Below, piece after piece: positions 42,144-50,281 of a stretch of DNA of 55,454 nt. The stretch is from contig CAZDIO010000094.1 of the NCBI GenBank assembly GCA_964505555.1, positions 1-55,454 on the forward strand, written 5' to 3'. A program made the position numbers and the translations under genes. Source of the DNA: CAZDIO01 sp964505555. Lineage in GTDB: Bacteria > Bdellovibrionota_C > UBA2361 > SZUA-149 > CAZDIO01. The notes below the pieces were generated by a model. The model worked only from the letters and a program-made list of their open reading frames with translations, was not told the origin of the DNA and did not search any database. Within the stretch, counting starts at the first letter, position 1; the number at the start of each line of letters is the position of its first letter.

Positions 42144-44015
42144 GCTCTTTGCGAGATTTCTTGGTTGATCAACATCTGTCCCACGATACACCGCCACATG
42201 ATACGCAAGGAGTTGCAAGGGAACGACTAAAGCAAGAGGGAGCATCATCTGCGATACCTCTCCTACGGGAAGGATCTCCCAGGCGATATCTTTTAACTCC
42301 GGAGTTTCGCGATCGGTAACTGCAATAATTCGACCCCCACGAGACTCTACCTCTTTTAGATTGGACATCGCTTTTTCATAGTTCGCACCATCATGTCCAA
42401 GCACCACCACGACCGGAGTTTCCTCATCAATTAGCGCGATCGGACCGTGCTTCATCTCTCCTGCAGGATACCCTTCAGCGTGCGCGTAGGAGAGTTCCTT
42501 TAACTTCAGCGCCCCTTCAAGAGCTATAGGATAGAGAAATCCCCGTCCTAAGAAGAGAAAGTTCTCGCTTCGTCCATATTTCTTAGCGATTTTTTCAATC
42601 ATCCGATCAAGCTCTAACGCTTGATTTATATATGAAGGAAGACGTCGTAACTCATCAACTCGTGCTTGAACATCATTTGCATTGAGAACCCCGCGGACCT
42701 TTCCAAATTGAATCGCTAGCATATAGGCAGCAACCAGTTGGGTGCTAAACGCCTTTGTTGAAGCAACACTGATCTCTGGTCCCGCATGAGTATAGAGAAC
42801 ATGGGAAGCGGTTCTCGCAATGGAAGAGCCAACAACGTTACAAACCCCTAACGTTTTTGCTCCAGCTTCCTTGGCAAGAGAAAGTGCGCGAAGGGTGTCT
42901 GCGGTTTCCCCAGACTGGCTAATAGCAATAAAGAGCGTGTCTTTATCGATAATCGGATCGCGATAACGATACTCAGAGGCATAATCAACCTGCACAGGAA
43001 TTCGTGCCATTTTTTCAATAAAAAACTTTGCAATTAGTCCTGCATGCCAAGCCGTTCCACAGGCGACAATATCTATACGCTTAACGTTTTTAATAACTTC
43101 ATCTTCTAAACCCAGATCGCCTAAAAATATCTCTCCCGTTTGTTGGTTGATCCTTCCTCGAAATGTTTCCGTTACGACATGGGGCTGATCATGGATCTCT
43201 TTCAACATAAAGTGCCGATAGCCACCTTTTTCTGCCGTGATCGGATCCCAGGTAATCATAGTTGTCGGGCGCTCAACAGGCACTCCGGCTTTTTCAATAA
43301 GCACCTGATTAATTCGCACTTCAGCGATCTCATCATCTTCAACGATCAGAATGTCTCGGGTGTATTCTAAAATTGCTGGAATATCAGAAGCGATAAATCT
43401 CTCCCCTTTTCCTAAACCAACAATAATTGGGGTGGCATTTCTGGCAATCACCAAACACTCTGGATCATCGAGACTTGCCACCACTAAGGCATAACTTCCT
43501 CGAAGCTCTTTGGTAGCAGCGCGAACGGCACCAAGGAGACTTTTTTCACGGGGGAGATAGCTATTGATGAGGTAAGCCGCTATCTCGGTATCGGTTTCAG
43601 AGACGAATTTACACCCCTCTTTTTGAAGCCGCTGACGAAGCTCAACATAGTTTTCAATGATTCCGTTGTGAACAACACAAACCCGGCCAGCAACGTGGGG
43701 GTGTGCATTTGTTTCAGAAGGTCGCCCGTGCGTTGCCCAACGGGTGTGACCAAGTCCGACATGGATCACACCATTTGCTGCTTGTTTTTTTGCGGTGGGT
43801 TCTTTTCCATTTCCCGCATGTTTTTCGCCAGAGTGTTTTGATAGAAGGGATTTTAGATTGGAGAGTTTTCCCTCGCTTCGAAAAACCTCAAATCGATCTC
43901 CCTCAATCGTTGCCACTCCGGCAGAGTCGTACCCACGATATTCAAGCTTCTCGAGTCCGCCGACTAACACCGGAATCGTCTCTCTTGGACCGATGTAACC
44001 AACAATGCCACACAT
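42129..44015 (-). CDS. glmS: Glutamine-fructose-6-phosphate aminotransferase
   Basis: GlmS makes glucosamine 6-phosphate for cell-wall and lipopolysaccharide synthesis. The 628-residue protein starts MCGIVGYIG, with the catalytic Cys next to the initiator Met. It has GHTRWATHG and two SIS domains (SQSGETADTLRAL, STKAFSTQLVA) and ends KSVTVE. A Lys/Gly/Ala-rich insert of about 20 residues precedes GHTRWATHG and accounts for the extra length over E. coli (609). AAGGAG lies nine bases before the ATG. It follows glmU by 33 bases. No glmS ribozyme-like leader is evident. Confidence 0.97.
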   Translation of the reverse strand: MCGIVGYIGPRETIPVLVGGLEKLEYRGYDSAGVATIEGDRFEVFRSEGKLSNLKSLLSKHSGEKHAGNGKEPTAKKQAANGVIHVGLGHTRWATHGRPSETNAHPHVAGRVCVVHNGIIENYVELRQRLQKEGCKFVSETDTEIAAYLINSYLPREKSLLGAVRAATKELRGSYALVVASLDDPECLVIARNATPIIVGLGKGERFIASDIPAILEYTRDILIVEDDEIAEVRINQVLIEKAGVPVERPTTMITWDPITAEKGGYRHFMLKEIHDQPHVVTETFRGRINQQTGEIFLGDLGLEDEVIKNVKRIDIVACGTAWHAGLIAKFFIEKMARIPVQVDYASEYRYRDPIIDKDTLFIAISQSGETADTLRALSLAKEAGAKTLGVCNVVGSSIARTASHVLYTHAGPEISVASTKAFSTQLVAAYMLAIQFGKVRGVLNANDVQARVDELRRLPSYINQALELDRMIEKIAKKYGRSENFLFLGRGFLYPIALEGALKLKELSYAHAEGYPAGEMKHGPIALIDEETPVVVVLGHDGANYEKAMSNLKEVESRGGRIIAVTDRETPELKDIAWEILPVGEVSQMMLPLALVVPLQLLAYHVAVYRGTDVDQPRNLAKSVTVE

Positions 44016-44048
44016 GGTACGTCACTCCTTTTTTATCTGCGCTCTTTT

Positions 44049-45464
44049 TTATCTTTTCTTCTTATCTTTTCGTTTTTTTGCCCAGCCTTCGATACTCTTT
44101 TGGTCAGAGCGCTCAATTGCCAGAGCATAGGCCGGAACGTCTTTCGTAATCACTGATCCTGCTCCCGTCACCGCTCCTTCGCCGATGGTAACAGGTGCAA
44201 CAAGGCTCGTATTACTTCCAATAAACGCACCTTTCTCTATAGTTGTCTGATATTTATTTACCCCATCATAATTACAGGTAATTGTTCCCGCACCAACGTT
44301 GACCTCTTCACCAAGTATTGAATCCCCAATGTAGGAGAGGTGATTTGCCTTTGAGCCGGAATTTAAAACGGACTTTTTTACCTCAACAAAGTTTCCGATC
44401 TTTACCTTTCTTACTAACTTCGTTCCTGGGCGTAAGTTTGCAAAAGGTCCGATATCACACTCAGGGCCAATCTCAGATGAGTCAACAGTGCAAGAAAGTT
44501 TAATGTGACTCTTCTCTCCGATCGTGGTGTTAACGATCAAACTCTCCCCATCAATTTGTACCTGAGAGCCGATCGTGGTCTCTCCACGAAGCCGTGTTCC
44601 ACTACCGATAAAGGTATCAACCCCGATCGTTACATCTTCATCGATGTAGGCACACTCTGCGTTTTCAAAACTTACCCCTCTCTCCATCCACGAGGCGTTA
44701 ATCTGCTCGCGTTTGTATTTTTCAAGAAAAGAAAGCTCCGCACGGGAGTTTGCCCCAGAAACGAGCAGAGGATTTTCGGTTTTCATCGCCTCCACAGAAA
44801 CCCCGTTTTTTACTGCATAAGAGACGATATCTGTTAGGTACAGCTCATGCTGTGCGTTGTTAGTATTTAGCGCGCCAAGTGCGTTTTTTAAAAACGAAGT
44901 TTCTGCAAAGTACAGCGAGGCGTTAACCTCGCGAATTAACCGTTCTGCCTCGGTGCAATCCTTCTCTTCAACGATCGCGCTGACCTTTCCTTTTCCATCA
45001 CGAAGAATTCTTCCCATACCAAAAGGAGTTTGCGGCTCACTGGTAAGAAAGGAAAGCTTACATCCGGTCTGTTGATGCTTTAAAACAAGTGGCTTTAGTA
45101 CCTCGGTAGTCAAAAGAGGAGAGTCTCCAGGAACGATCAACACCAAGGGTAAAGTGTTCTTATCTTCTTGAAGGGCTACCTGTGCAGCATGTCCAGTTCC
45201 TAACTGTTCTTTTTGAATTACGGTGGTGACTGTAATTCCTGTAAGGAAGGATTTTGACTGTAATCGTTTGATCTCTTCAAGAACGAGCTCTCTTTCGTAA
45301 CCAAGAACAACGGTGATCTTTTTTGGAGAGAGCCCGGCGGAGGCTCGAAGCACGACTTCTAATAAGCTTCTTCCACAAATTCGATGGAGTACCTTTGGAA
45401 GCTCGGATCTCATCCGAACTCCCTTTCCAGCAGCAAGAATGAGGATCTGTAAGTCTTCTGTCAT
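44049..45464 (-). CDS. glmU: Bifunctional UDP-GlcNAc pyrophosphorylase / GlcN-1-P acetyltransferase
   Basis: GlmU makes UDP-N-acetylglucosamine from glucosamine 1-phosphate, acetyl-CoA and UTP. The 471-residue protein has the nucleotidyltransferase motif LAAGKGVRMRSELPKVLH (residues 11-28), LGTGHA and VPGDSPLL. A left-handed beta-helix hexapeptide domain with GTITCNYDG and VGAGTITC-type repeats forms the C-terminal half. Length is close to E. coli (456). It is the first gene of glmU-glmS-groES-like. glmM is not in the window. Confidence 0.97.
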   Translation of the reverse strand: MTEDLQILILAAGKGVRMRSELPKVLHRICGRSLLEVVLRASAGLSPKKITVVLGYERELVLEEIKRLQSKSFLTGITVTTVIQKEQLGTGHAAQVALQEDKNTLPLVLIVPGDSPLLTTEVLKPLVLKHQQTGCKLSFLTSEPQTPFGMGRILRDGKGKVSAIVEEKDCTEAERLIREVNASLYFAETSFLKNALGALNTNNAQHELYLTDIVSYAVKNGVSVEAMKTENPLLVSGANSRAELSFLEKYKREQINASWMERGVSFENAECAYIDEDVTIGVDTFIGSGTRLRGETTIGSQVQIDGESLIVNTTIGEKSHIKLSCTVDSSEIGPECDIGPFANLRPGTKLVRKVKIGNFVEVKKSVLNSGSKANHLSYIGDSILGEEVNVGAGTITCNYDGVNKYQTTIEKGAFIGSNTSLVAPVTIGEGAVTGAGSVITKDVPAYALAIERSDQKSIEGWAKKRKDKKKR

Positions 45465-45571
45465 TTTATGAATAAAATCAAGGCGTTAGCGAACTTAACA
45501 ACTAAGCATACCACGGATTTTTAATCTTTTACTGTCTGCTAGGTCGTCAACTGCCGATAAACCCTAGAGAT

Positions 45572-45698
45572 TCGTAACCGTTCACGTTATCCCGCAATCG
45601 AGGCGGAATGATTAGGAAAAACCGGACTTTAGTAACACTAAACGAGGATTTTTCCTAATCATTCCAACGAAGAGTGCGGGAAACGTGAATGGTTACGA
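45572..45698. repeat. Nested inverted repeat in a divergent intergenic region
   Basis: The outer arms TCGTAACCGTTCACGTT and their complement (with one substitution and one indel) enclose inner arms of 17 bp (45605-45621 and 45649-45665, exact). A tip hairpin TTTAGT-AAC-ACTAAA sits at 45628-45642. Short unpaired internal loops separate the stems. It lies upstream of both glmU and the gene at 45750, so unlike most other palindromes here it is not at a transcript end. The rest of the 45465-45749 gap shows nothing else clear. Confidence 0.75.
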
Positions 45699-45749
45699 GA
45701 TTTATCAAGTTAGTTTATCATTCTATTAACGAGAGGTCATCTTCTTCAA

Positions 45750-46352
45750 ATGGCTCAACCGGAACGCCCCGGGGGTGGTGAGAATAAACCTGTCTTAAAA
45801 AGGCAGTTAGAACTTGAACTCGATCGCCTCGAAGCGATGATTGAGAACCTGCGCATTCAGTATGAGCAGTATTTTGTAGATATCGTTCCGCTCCCTCCTG
45901 ATAAACCACAAAAAGAGATCAAAGCCTTTATCCGTCTCCTCCTAAAAGCTCCCTTTAAAAACTCCCAAACCAGGTTTCGCTTAAAAACTATCATCCACCG
46001 CTACCAGACCTACTACACCTACTGGGAGCGGGTGATGAAGCAACGAGAAGATGGCACCTATGTTAAGGATCTCTTCAAAGCGGATCTCCGTGAGCATCTC
46101 CAAGAGGAGCTTCAAAAAGCAAATTCTCAGTCTGCAAAAGCAGAAAAAGGTCTCCGCGACCTCTATGCAAGCTATGAAAACGCCCTTACCCAAGTTGGCT
46201 CAAAGCCACAGAATCTCAATTTTGATTCCTTCAAAAAATCAATAGTCCATCAGGCGAAGCAATTAAAAGAGAAACACGGGGTGAAAAAACTCAGCTACTC
46301 CGTCGTCGTAAAAGACGGCAAGGTTGTTCTTAAAGCATCAACAAAAAATTAA
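45750..46352 (+). CDS. MXAN_5187 C-terminal-like protein
   Basis: The 200-residue soluble, helical protein has an early coiled segment (LELELDRLEAMIENLRIQYEQYF) followed by PPDKPQKEIKAFIRLL and SQTRFRLKTIIHRYQTYYTYW-type aromatic/Arg spacing. It ends in a segment of about 75 residues with alternating KLSYSVVVKDGKVVLKAS. This order matches the deltaproteobacterial family named from Myxococcus xanthus MXAN_5187, whose function is unknown. The assignment rests on remembered pattern, not a search. GAGAGG precedes the ATG. It is a monocistronic unit followed by a hairpin. Confidence 0.6.
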   Translation: MAQPERPGGGENKPVLKRQLELELDRLEAMIENLRIQYEQYFVDIVPLPPDKPQKEIKAFIRLLLKAPFKNSQTRFRLKTIIHRYQTYYTYWERVMKQREDGTYVKDLFKADLREHLQEELQKANSQSAKAEKGLRDLYASYENALTQVGSKPQNLNFDSFKKSIVHQAKQLKEKHGVKKLSYSVVVKDGKVVLKASTKN

Positions 46353-46383
46353 GAAGTTGTTGGCTCGACAACCTTTTTGGCCA

Positions 46384-46422
46384 GCGGAGGGGGGTTCCCG
46401 TTACCAGGTCCCCCCACTCCGC
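46384..46422 (+). terminator. GC-rich hairpin after the MXAN_5187-like gene
   Basis: GCGGAGGGGG pairs with CCCCC-A-CTCCGC across a 15-base loop. It is followed by a second small stem (CTCCC-AGC-GGGAG, 46423-46434) and TTTCTTT. A weaker GTTGT/ACAAC stem with CTTTTT lies at 46356-46378. Together they make a plausible terminator region. Confidence 0.55.
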
Positions 46423-46513
46423 CTCCCAGCGGGAGCAGTGTTTCTTTCCGCGCCTTTTCTCCAAGATCGCCGTTACAAATTAAAGCAAAAACTATCGTAA
46501 CGACGAGCTTCCA

Positions 46514-46888
46514 CTAGTTTGCGCTAGCGTAGTCAGGCACCTCCGCATCCTCTGCCGGAAGATGTTCGGTCAAAAACTGAACGAGATCTTCCACGGTGCC
46601 GATGTGAAGTTCAAAACATTCCAACATCGGCACTTTATCGATCCCACAAAGAATGCATAGTTCCGCGAGAACAACTTTCACAGCCCCTGGACCAGTAAAG
46701 TAGTCCTCAAGAGCAATGAACTTGATGTCCTCGAACGGAACTCTCGGCAGCCCTTCCATCTGCGTATGTTCGAGGATTCGTTCCACTGCCGCTTCAACCC
46801 TCGGATCCATTTCACCAACCACAGCAACTCCTTTCGATTGAGACTTTCTTCTCTGACTAGTCATCCGTGAGCTAGCCTCTAAAGACAT
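46514..46888 (-). CDS. Small protein with acyl-carrier-like plan, no attachment serine
   Basis: The ATG at 46888 has TAAGGG eight bases upstream; a GTG at 46915 would add nine residues without such a site. The 124-residue protein has a basic Ser-rich N-terminus of about 25 residues. A region follows (VEAAVERILEHT to TVEDLVQFLTEHL) with the helix spacing and closing TVEDLV of acyl carrier proteins. Where carriers have Asp-Ser-Leu this one reads around TGPGAV, so no phosphopantetheine serine is evident. The ACP link is tentative. Codon use and start look normal. It lies downstream of the ATP synthase operon on the same strand. Confidence 0.45.
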   Translation of the reverse strand: MSLEASSRMTSQRRKSQSKGVAVVGEMDPRVEAAVERILEHTQMEGLPRVPFEDIKFIALEDYFTGPGAVKVVLAELCILCGIDKVPMLECFELHIGTVEDLVQFLTEHLPAEDAEVPDYASAN

Positions 46889-47012
46889 TTGGCATGCCCT
46901 TAAAGGCCAACTCACAGTGTTTCAAAGAGATCTCAACAAAACCAGCTAAAACCCTTAGCCAACAACTTCTCAGGAAAACATATTCATTGCTTTACTGAAA
47001 AGTTCTGCACGC

Positions 47013-47114
47013 CCTGTCGTTGCGAGCCGGGAGGCCCGGCCGCCGGGCGAAGCGAAGCAATCTCGAACCCTTGATGGTGATATGAGATTGCTTCGCTTCG
47101 CTCGCAACGACAGG
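47013..47114. repeat. Branched palindromic repeat, copy D
   Basis: CCTGTCGTTGCGAGC (from 47013) pairs with its complement ending at 47114. The GC side hairpin GCCGGG-AGG-CCCGGC and the tip stem GCAATCTC/GAGATTGC are as in copies A and C, with a variable loop. It lies in the 535-base gap 46889-47423 between atpC and the small ACP-like gene. Confidence 0.85.
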
Positions 47115-47156
47115 AAGGCCCTCTACCCAAGATAATAAAGTTTTGAACCCGCAAAC

Positions 47157-47303
47157 GCAGCGTGAGAGAGGCGGTGCTCTTTGCCGCCGGATTATGAGTT
47201 CGTAGTGAAGGGCAGGATGCCCGTAACCGAACTCATCCTCGCAGCTGGCCAGGGATGGCCAGCGAGAATGAGGCGGCAAAGAGCACCGCCTCTCTCACGC
47301 TGC
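47157..47303. repeat. Perfect 32-bp inverted repeat enclosing three hairpins
   Basis: Bases 47157-47188 are the exact complement of 47272-47303 (32 bp, GC-rich). Inside are GAGTTCG/CGAACTC (47196-47202 and 47228-47234) with a GGGC/GCCC tip, and CTGGCCA-GGGA-TGGCCAG (47245-47262). The whole can fold as a cloverleaf-like cruciform. It is 121 bases downstream of the ATP synthase operon's last stop. Bases 47304-47423 are A/T-rich and featureless. Confidence 0.85.
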
Positions 47304-47423
47304 CCCCAACTATCAATCAACGCTTCTAAACAAACGCGCGTCAATCATCCTACAAATTTAATGAGAATATAGCAGAAAACTAAAAACTTTGGAAATATCT
47401 AGATTTTAAGCGTATTTAAGCGC

Positions 47424-47843
47424 TTAATTCACAAGCTCCGTCCGTCGATGAACCTCAAGCCGCGCCCGTTCCTTCTGATACTCAACAAAGAGCCCCTCAT
47501 GATCCTTAGAGTATGTGCTCTTCTTCAAAAGCTCCGGCTCAAGACTCTCAGCCCGCGCCTGCGCCCCTTCAAAGTCGATATCATCAGGCTTCTCTCCAAC
47601 CTCAGTAAGCACACTAAGCACTCCACCTTTCATCTCAAACACCCCACCACTAACCATAAACCAATAATCATCCCCACCCCGAACAAGCTTCAAAACCCCC
47701 GTCCCCAAAAGCCCAATAAAATCCTGATGCCCCGCAAGTACCCCCACCTCCCCATCAAACCCAGGAAGGATCACCTCGGTAGCCTCCGTCTCAAGAAGCT
47801 TCCGCGCAGGGCTTGATATTGTGATCCGAAACTCTGTTGCCAT
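47424..47843 (-). CDS. atpC: F1 ATP synthase epsilon subunit
   Basis: The 139-residue epsilon subunit of the F1 rotor has the N-terminal beta sandwich (EVILPGFDGEVGVLAGHQDFIGLLGTG-type segment) and a short C-terminal helical arm. The usual LPGxxGExGVLxxH motif is present. It is the last gene of the operon, 19 bases after atpD. Its downstream region has a copy of the palindromic repeat and a large cloverleaf-like repeat in place of a simple terminator. Confidence 0.96.
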   Translation of the reverse strand: MATEFRITISSPARKLLETEATEVILPGFDGEVGVLAGHQDFIGLLGTGVLKLVRGGDDYWFMVSGGVFEMKGGVLSVLTEVGEKPDDIDFEGAQARAESLEPELLKKSTYSKDHEGLFVEYQKERARLEVHRRTELVN

Positions 47844-47862
47844 ATCTTCTTACCAGCTCAGC

Positions 47863-49299
47863 TTATTTCGCCTCACTCGCCATCTTCTCAGCCTTCGCTC
47901 GCGCCTCTTCAATGGTACCAACAAGATAAAATGCCTGCTCAGGCAGATCGTCATGCTTTCCTTCAACCACCTCTCGAAAGCCACGGATCGTATCTTCAAG
48001 CTTCACATACTTCCCTTCAAGACCGGTAAACGGCTCAGCAACACTAAACGGTTGTGAAAGAAATCTCTGAATTTTTCTTGCCCGCTCAACCACCAACTTA
48101 TCTTCAGGGGAAAGCTCATCCATTCCAAGAATGGCGATAATATCTTGAAGGTCCTTATACCGCTGCAAGATCCCCTGCACCTGACGAGCAACCGCATAGT
48201 GCTCATCACCAACAATACGTGGATCAAGAATCGTTGAGGTCGAATCAAGAGGATCAACCGCGGGATAGATCCCCTGCTCAGCAATCGCTCGCGATAACAC
48301 CGTCGTTGCATCTAAGTGCGCAAAAGTCGTCGCCGGAGCGGGATCGGTAAGATCGTCAGCAGGAACATAGATCGCTTGCACCGAGGTAATTGACCCTGAT
48401 TTTGTCGAGGTAATTCTCTCCTGAAGCTCCCCAACGTCTGTCGCCAACGTTGGCTGATACCCTACCGCAGAGGGCATACGTCCAAGAAGCGCCGACACCT
48501 CAGAGCCCGCCTGAACGAAACGAAAGATGTTATCAACAAACAACAACACATCTCGTCCTTCCTTATCCCGAAAATATTCAGCGTTTGTAAGTGCAGAAAG
48601 ACCAACTCGAAAACGTGCTCCTGGGGGCTCGTTCATCTGTCCATACACCAGTGAGGCTTTATCAATAACCCCACTCTCTTTCATCTCTAACCAGAGATCG
48701 TTTCCTTCACGGGTTCTCTCACCCACACCGGCAAAAAACGAATATCCACCGTGTGCGGTCGCCACGTTATTAATAAGCTCCATAATGATTACGGTCTTTC
48801 CAACACCCGCACCACCAAAGAGACCGATCTTTCCCCCCTTCACATACGGAGCAAGAAGATCGATCACCTTAATCCCCGTTTCAAAGAGCTCTTTACTCGT
48901 TGCTTGATCTTCAAATTTTGGTGCTGGTCGGTGAATTGGCCAATACTCTTCGGCGTTTATCGGTCCGGCTTCATCCACCGGTCGACCGACGACGTCAATA
49001 ATACGCCCAAGAGTCGCTGGCCCAACAGGAATAGTAATCGGCGCTCCGGTGTCTTTCACCTTCATTCCACGCACTAATCCGTCAGTAGAATCCATCGCCA
49101 CGCAGCGAACTTTGTTGTCTCCAATGTGGAGAGACACCTCAACGGTGAGATTGTCTGGTTCATCGTTGATTACCGGATTTGTAAGGCGAAGCGCATGCAT
49201 TAACTCTGGAAGGCCGTCGCCCTCATCAAACGCAACATCGATCACCGGTCCCATCACCTGAACCACTTTTCCTTCTCTTACTACTGCTTGCGTTGCCAT
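47863..49299 (-). CDS. atpD: F1 ATP synthase beta subunit
   Basis: The catalytic subunit, 478 residues from the ATG at 49299 (MATQAVV), preceded by AAGGAG. An in-frame GTG at 49347 would overlap atpG. Walker A GGAGVGKTVIIMELI, the catalytic GERTREGNDLW, and DNIFRFVQAGSEVSALLGRMPSAVGYQPTL are all intact. The sequence has the normal length and no anomaly. Confidence 0.98.
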   Translation of the reverse strand: MATQAVVREGKVVQVMGPVIDVAFDEGDGLPELMHALRLTNPVINDEPDNLTVEVSLHIGDNKVRCVAMDSTDGLVRGMKVKDTGAPITIPVGPATLGRIIDVVGRPVDEAGPINAEEYWPIHRPAPKFEDQATSKELFETGIKVIDLLAPYVKGGKIGLFGGAGVGKTVIIMELINNVATAHGGYSFFAGVGERTREGNDLWLEMKESGVIDKASLVYGQMNEPPGARFRVGLSALTNAEYFRDKEGRDVLLFVDNIFRFVQAGSEVSALLGRMPSAVGYQPTLATDVGELQERITSTKSGSITSVQAIYVPADDLTDPAPATTFAHLDATTVLSRAIAEQGIYPAVDPLDSTSTILDPRIVGDEHYAVARQVQGILQRYKDLQDIIAILGMDELSPEDKLVVERARKIQRFLSQPFSVAEPFTGLEGKYVKLEDTIRGFREVVEGKHDDLPEQAFYLVGTIEEARAKAEKMASEAK

Positions 49300-49318
49300 C
49301 TCTCTTTTTCTCTCCTTT

Positions 49319-50233
49319 CTATTTAATCGCTTCAGCACCACCGACAATATCGATCAGCTCTCTTGTGATCGTGGTTTGTCGGGCGCGGTTGTAAAACAAC
49401 CGAAGCTTCTCAATAAGATCATTTGCGTTATTTGTGGCTGCATCCATAGCAGTCATTCGCGCAGCGTGTTCACTGGCCTTTGATTGTAGTCCTGCCTGAT
49501 AGAGCTTGGTTTTTACAAGAAGTGGAACCACCTGAGAAAGGATCTCCTCTGGACTCGGGCTGTATCCTACCGCACCAGGAGTTGCCGCGTGTTCCTCTTC
49601 AGACTCACTCGGAGTCGTTGTGGAAGTACTCTCTGAGCTATTCTCTGAGCTCTGTAAACTCCCCAGCGGTAAAAGCGGCTCAGCAGTTACTTTTTGCGTT
49701 AATGCCGAGACAAACTTCGTGTAATAAATAACAACCTCATCACATCTTCCCTCTTCAAAGTCATACATTAACTCTGAAGCGATCTCTGTGATTGGCCACT
49801 TGGTTGCATCTTCTGGAAGGTTTTCATATGCAGAGACGATCTTCCAACCAAGACGCCTACACGCTGCCACACTTCTCTTTCCAACCGGCACAAACTCAAG
49901 CTCAACTGGGCTTCGGTGCGTATCGTTCTGAATCGCCTTAATAATGTTTGTATTATATCCCCCGCAGAGTCCACGCTCTCCGGAGATCATCACAATGCGA
50001 CGCACTCGCACCTCGCTTCGAGCTTGCAAGAGTGGGTGAGAGAAATCCTCGCTGACATCGTTCATCAATGTGCGAACGACCCGATCGAGCTTCTCACTAA
50101 ACGAAGCGCCGTTTTGTGCAGCATCCTGTGCGCGCTTCAGCTTTGCAGCGGAAACAAGCTTCATGGCGCGCGTAATCTGCTTCGTGTTTTTAACCGAAGA
50201 GATTCGTCTGCGGATCGTTTTTAACCCTGACAT
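49319..50233 (-). CDS. atpG: F1 ATP synthase gamma subunit
   Basis: The central rotor shaft, 304 residues. It has RRRISSVKNTKQITRAMKLVSAAKLKRAQ at the N-terminus, SGERGLCGGYN, and the C-terminal helix ARMTAMDAATNNANDLI. A Ser/Glu/Thr-rich insert of about 35 residues (about residues 198-232, SSENSSESTSTTTPSESEEE) sits before the C-terminal helix and accounts for the extra length over the usual 285 or so. Confidence 0.97.
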   Translation of the reverse strand: MSGLKTIRRRISSVKNTKQITRAMKLVSAAKLKRAQDAAQNGASFSEKLDRVVRTLMNDVSEDFSHPLLQARSEVRVRRIVMISGERGLCGGYNTNIIKAIQNDTHRSPVELEFVPVGKRSVAACRRLGWKIVSAYENLPEDATKWPITEIASELMYDFEEGRCDEVVIYYTKFVSALTQKVTAEPLLPLGSLQSSENSSESTSTTTPSESEEEHAATPGAVGYSPSPEEILSQVVPLLVKTKLYQAGLQSKASEHAARMTAMDAATNNANDLIEKLRLFYNRARQTTITRELIDIVGGAEAIK

Positions 50234-50281
50234 TCTCTTTCCTTTTCAGCTATTTTCCTTAGCTGCTTTCTTTAGTATCTC

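Noticed and set aside
33542..47114. CRISPR array
   Set aside because: The repeated units are about 100 bp, palindromic and separated by kilobases with genes between; no regular spacers.
46992..47279. 95-residue minus-strand frame across palindromes D and 47157
   Set aside because: It consists of the two inverted repeats read through; the same frame piece recurs in other repeat copies.
47157..47303. Integron attC site
   Set aside because: The folded shape is suggestive, but the conserved GTTRRRY/RYYYAAC end boxes are not present at the stem ends.
47448..47816. 122-residue plus-strand frame rich in Pro and Lys
   Set aside because: It is the complement of atpC, a certain gene in a conserved operon; the odd composition comes from reading the other strand.
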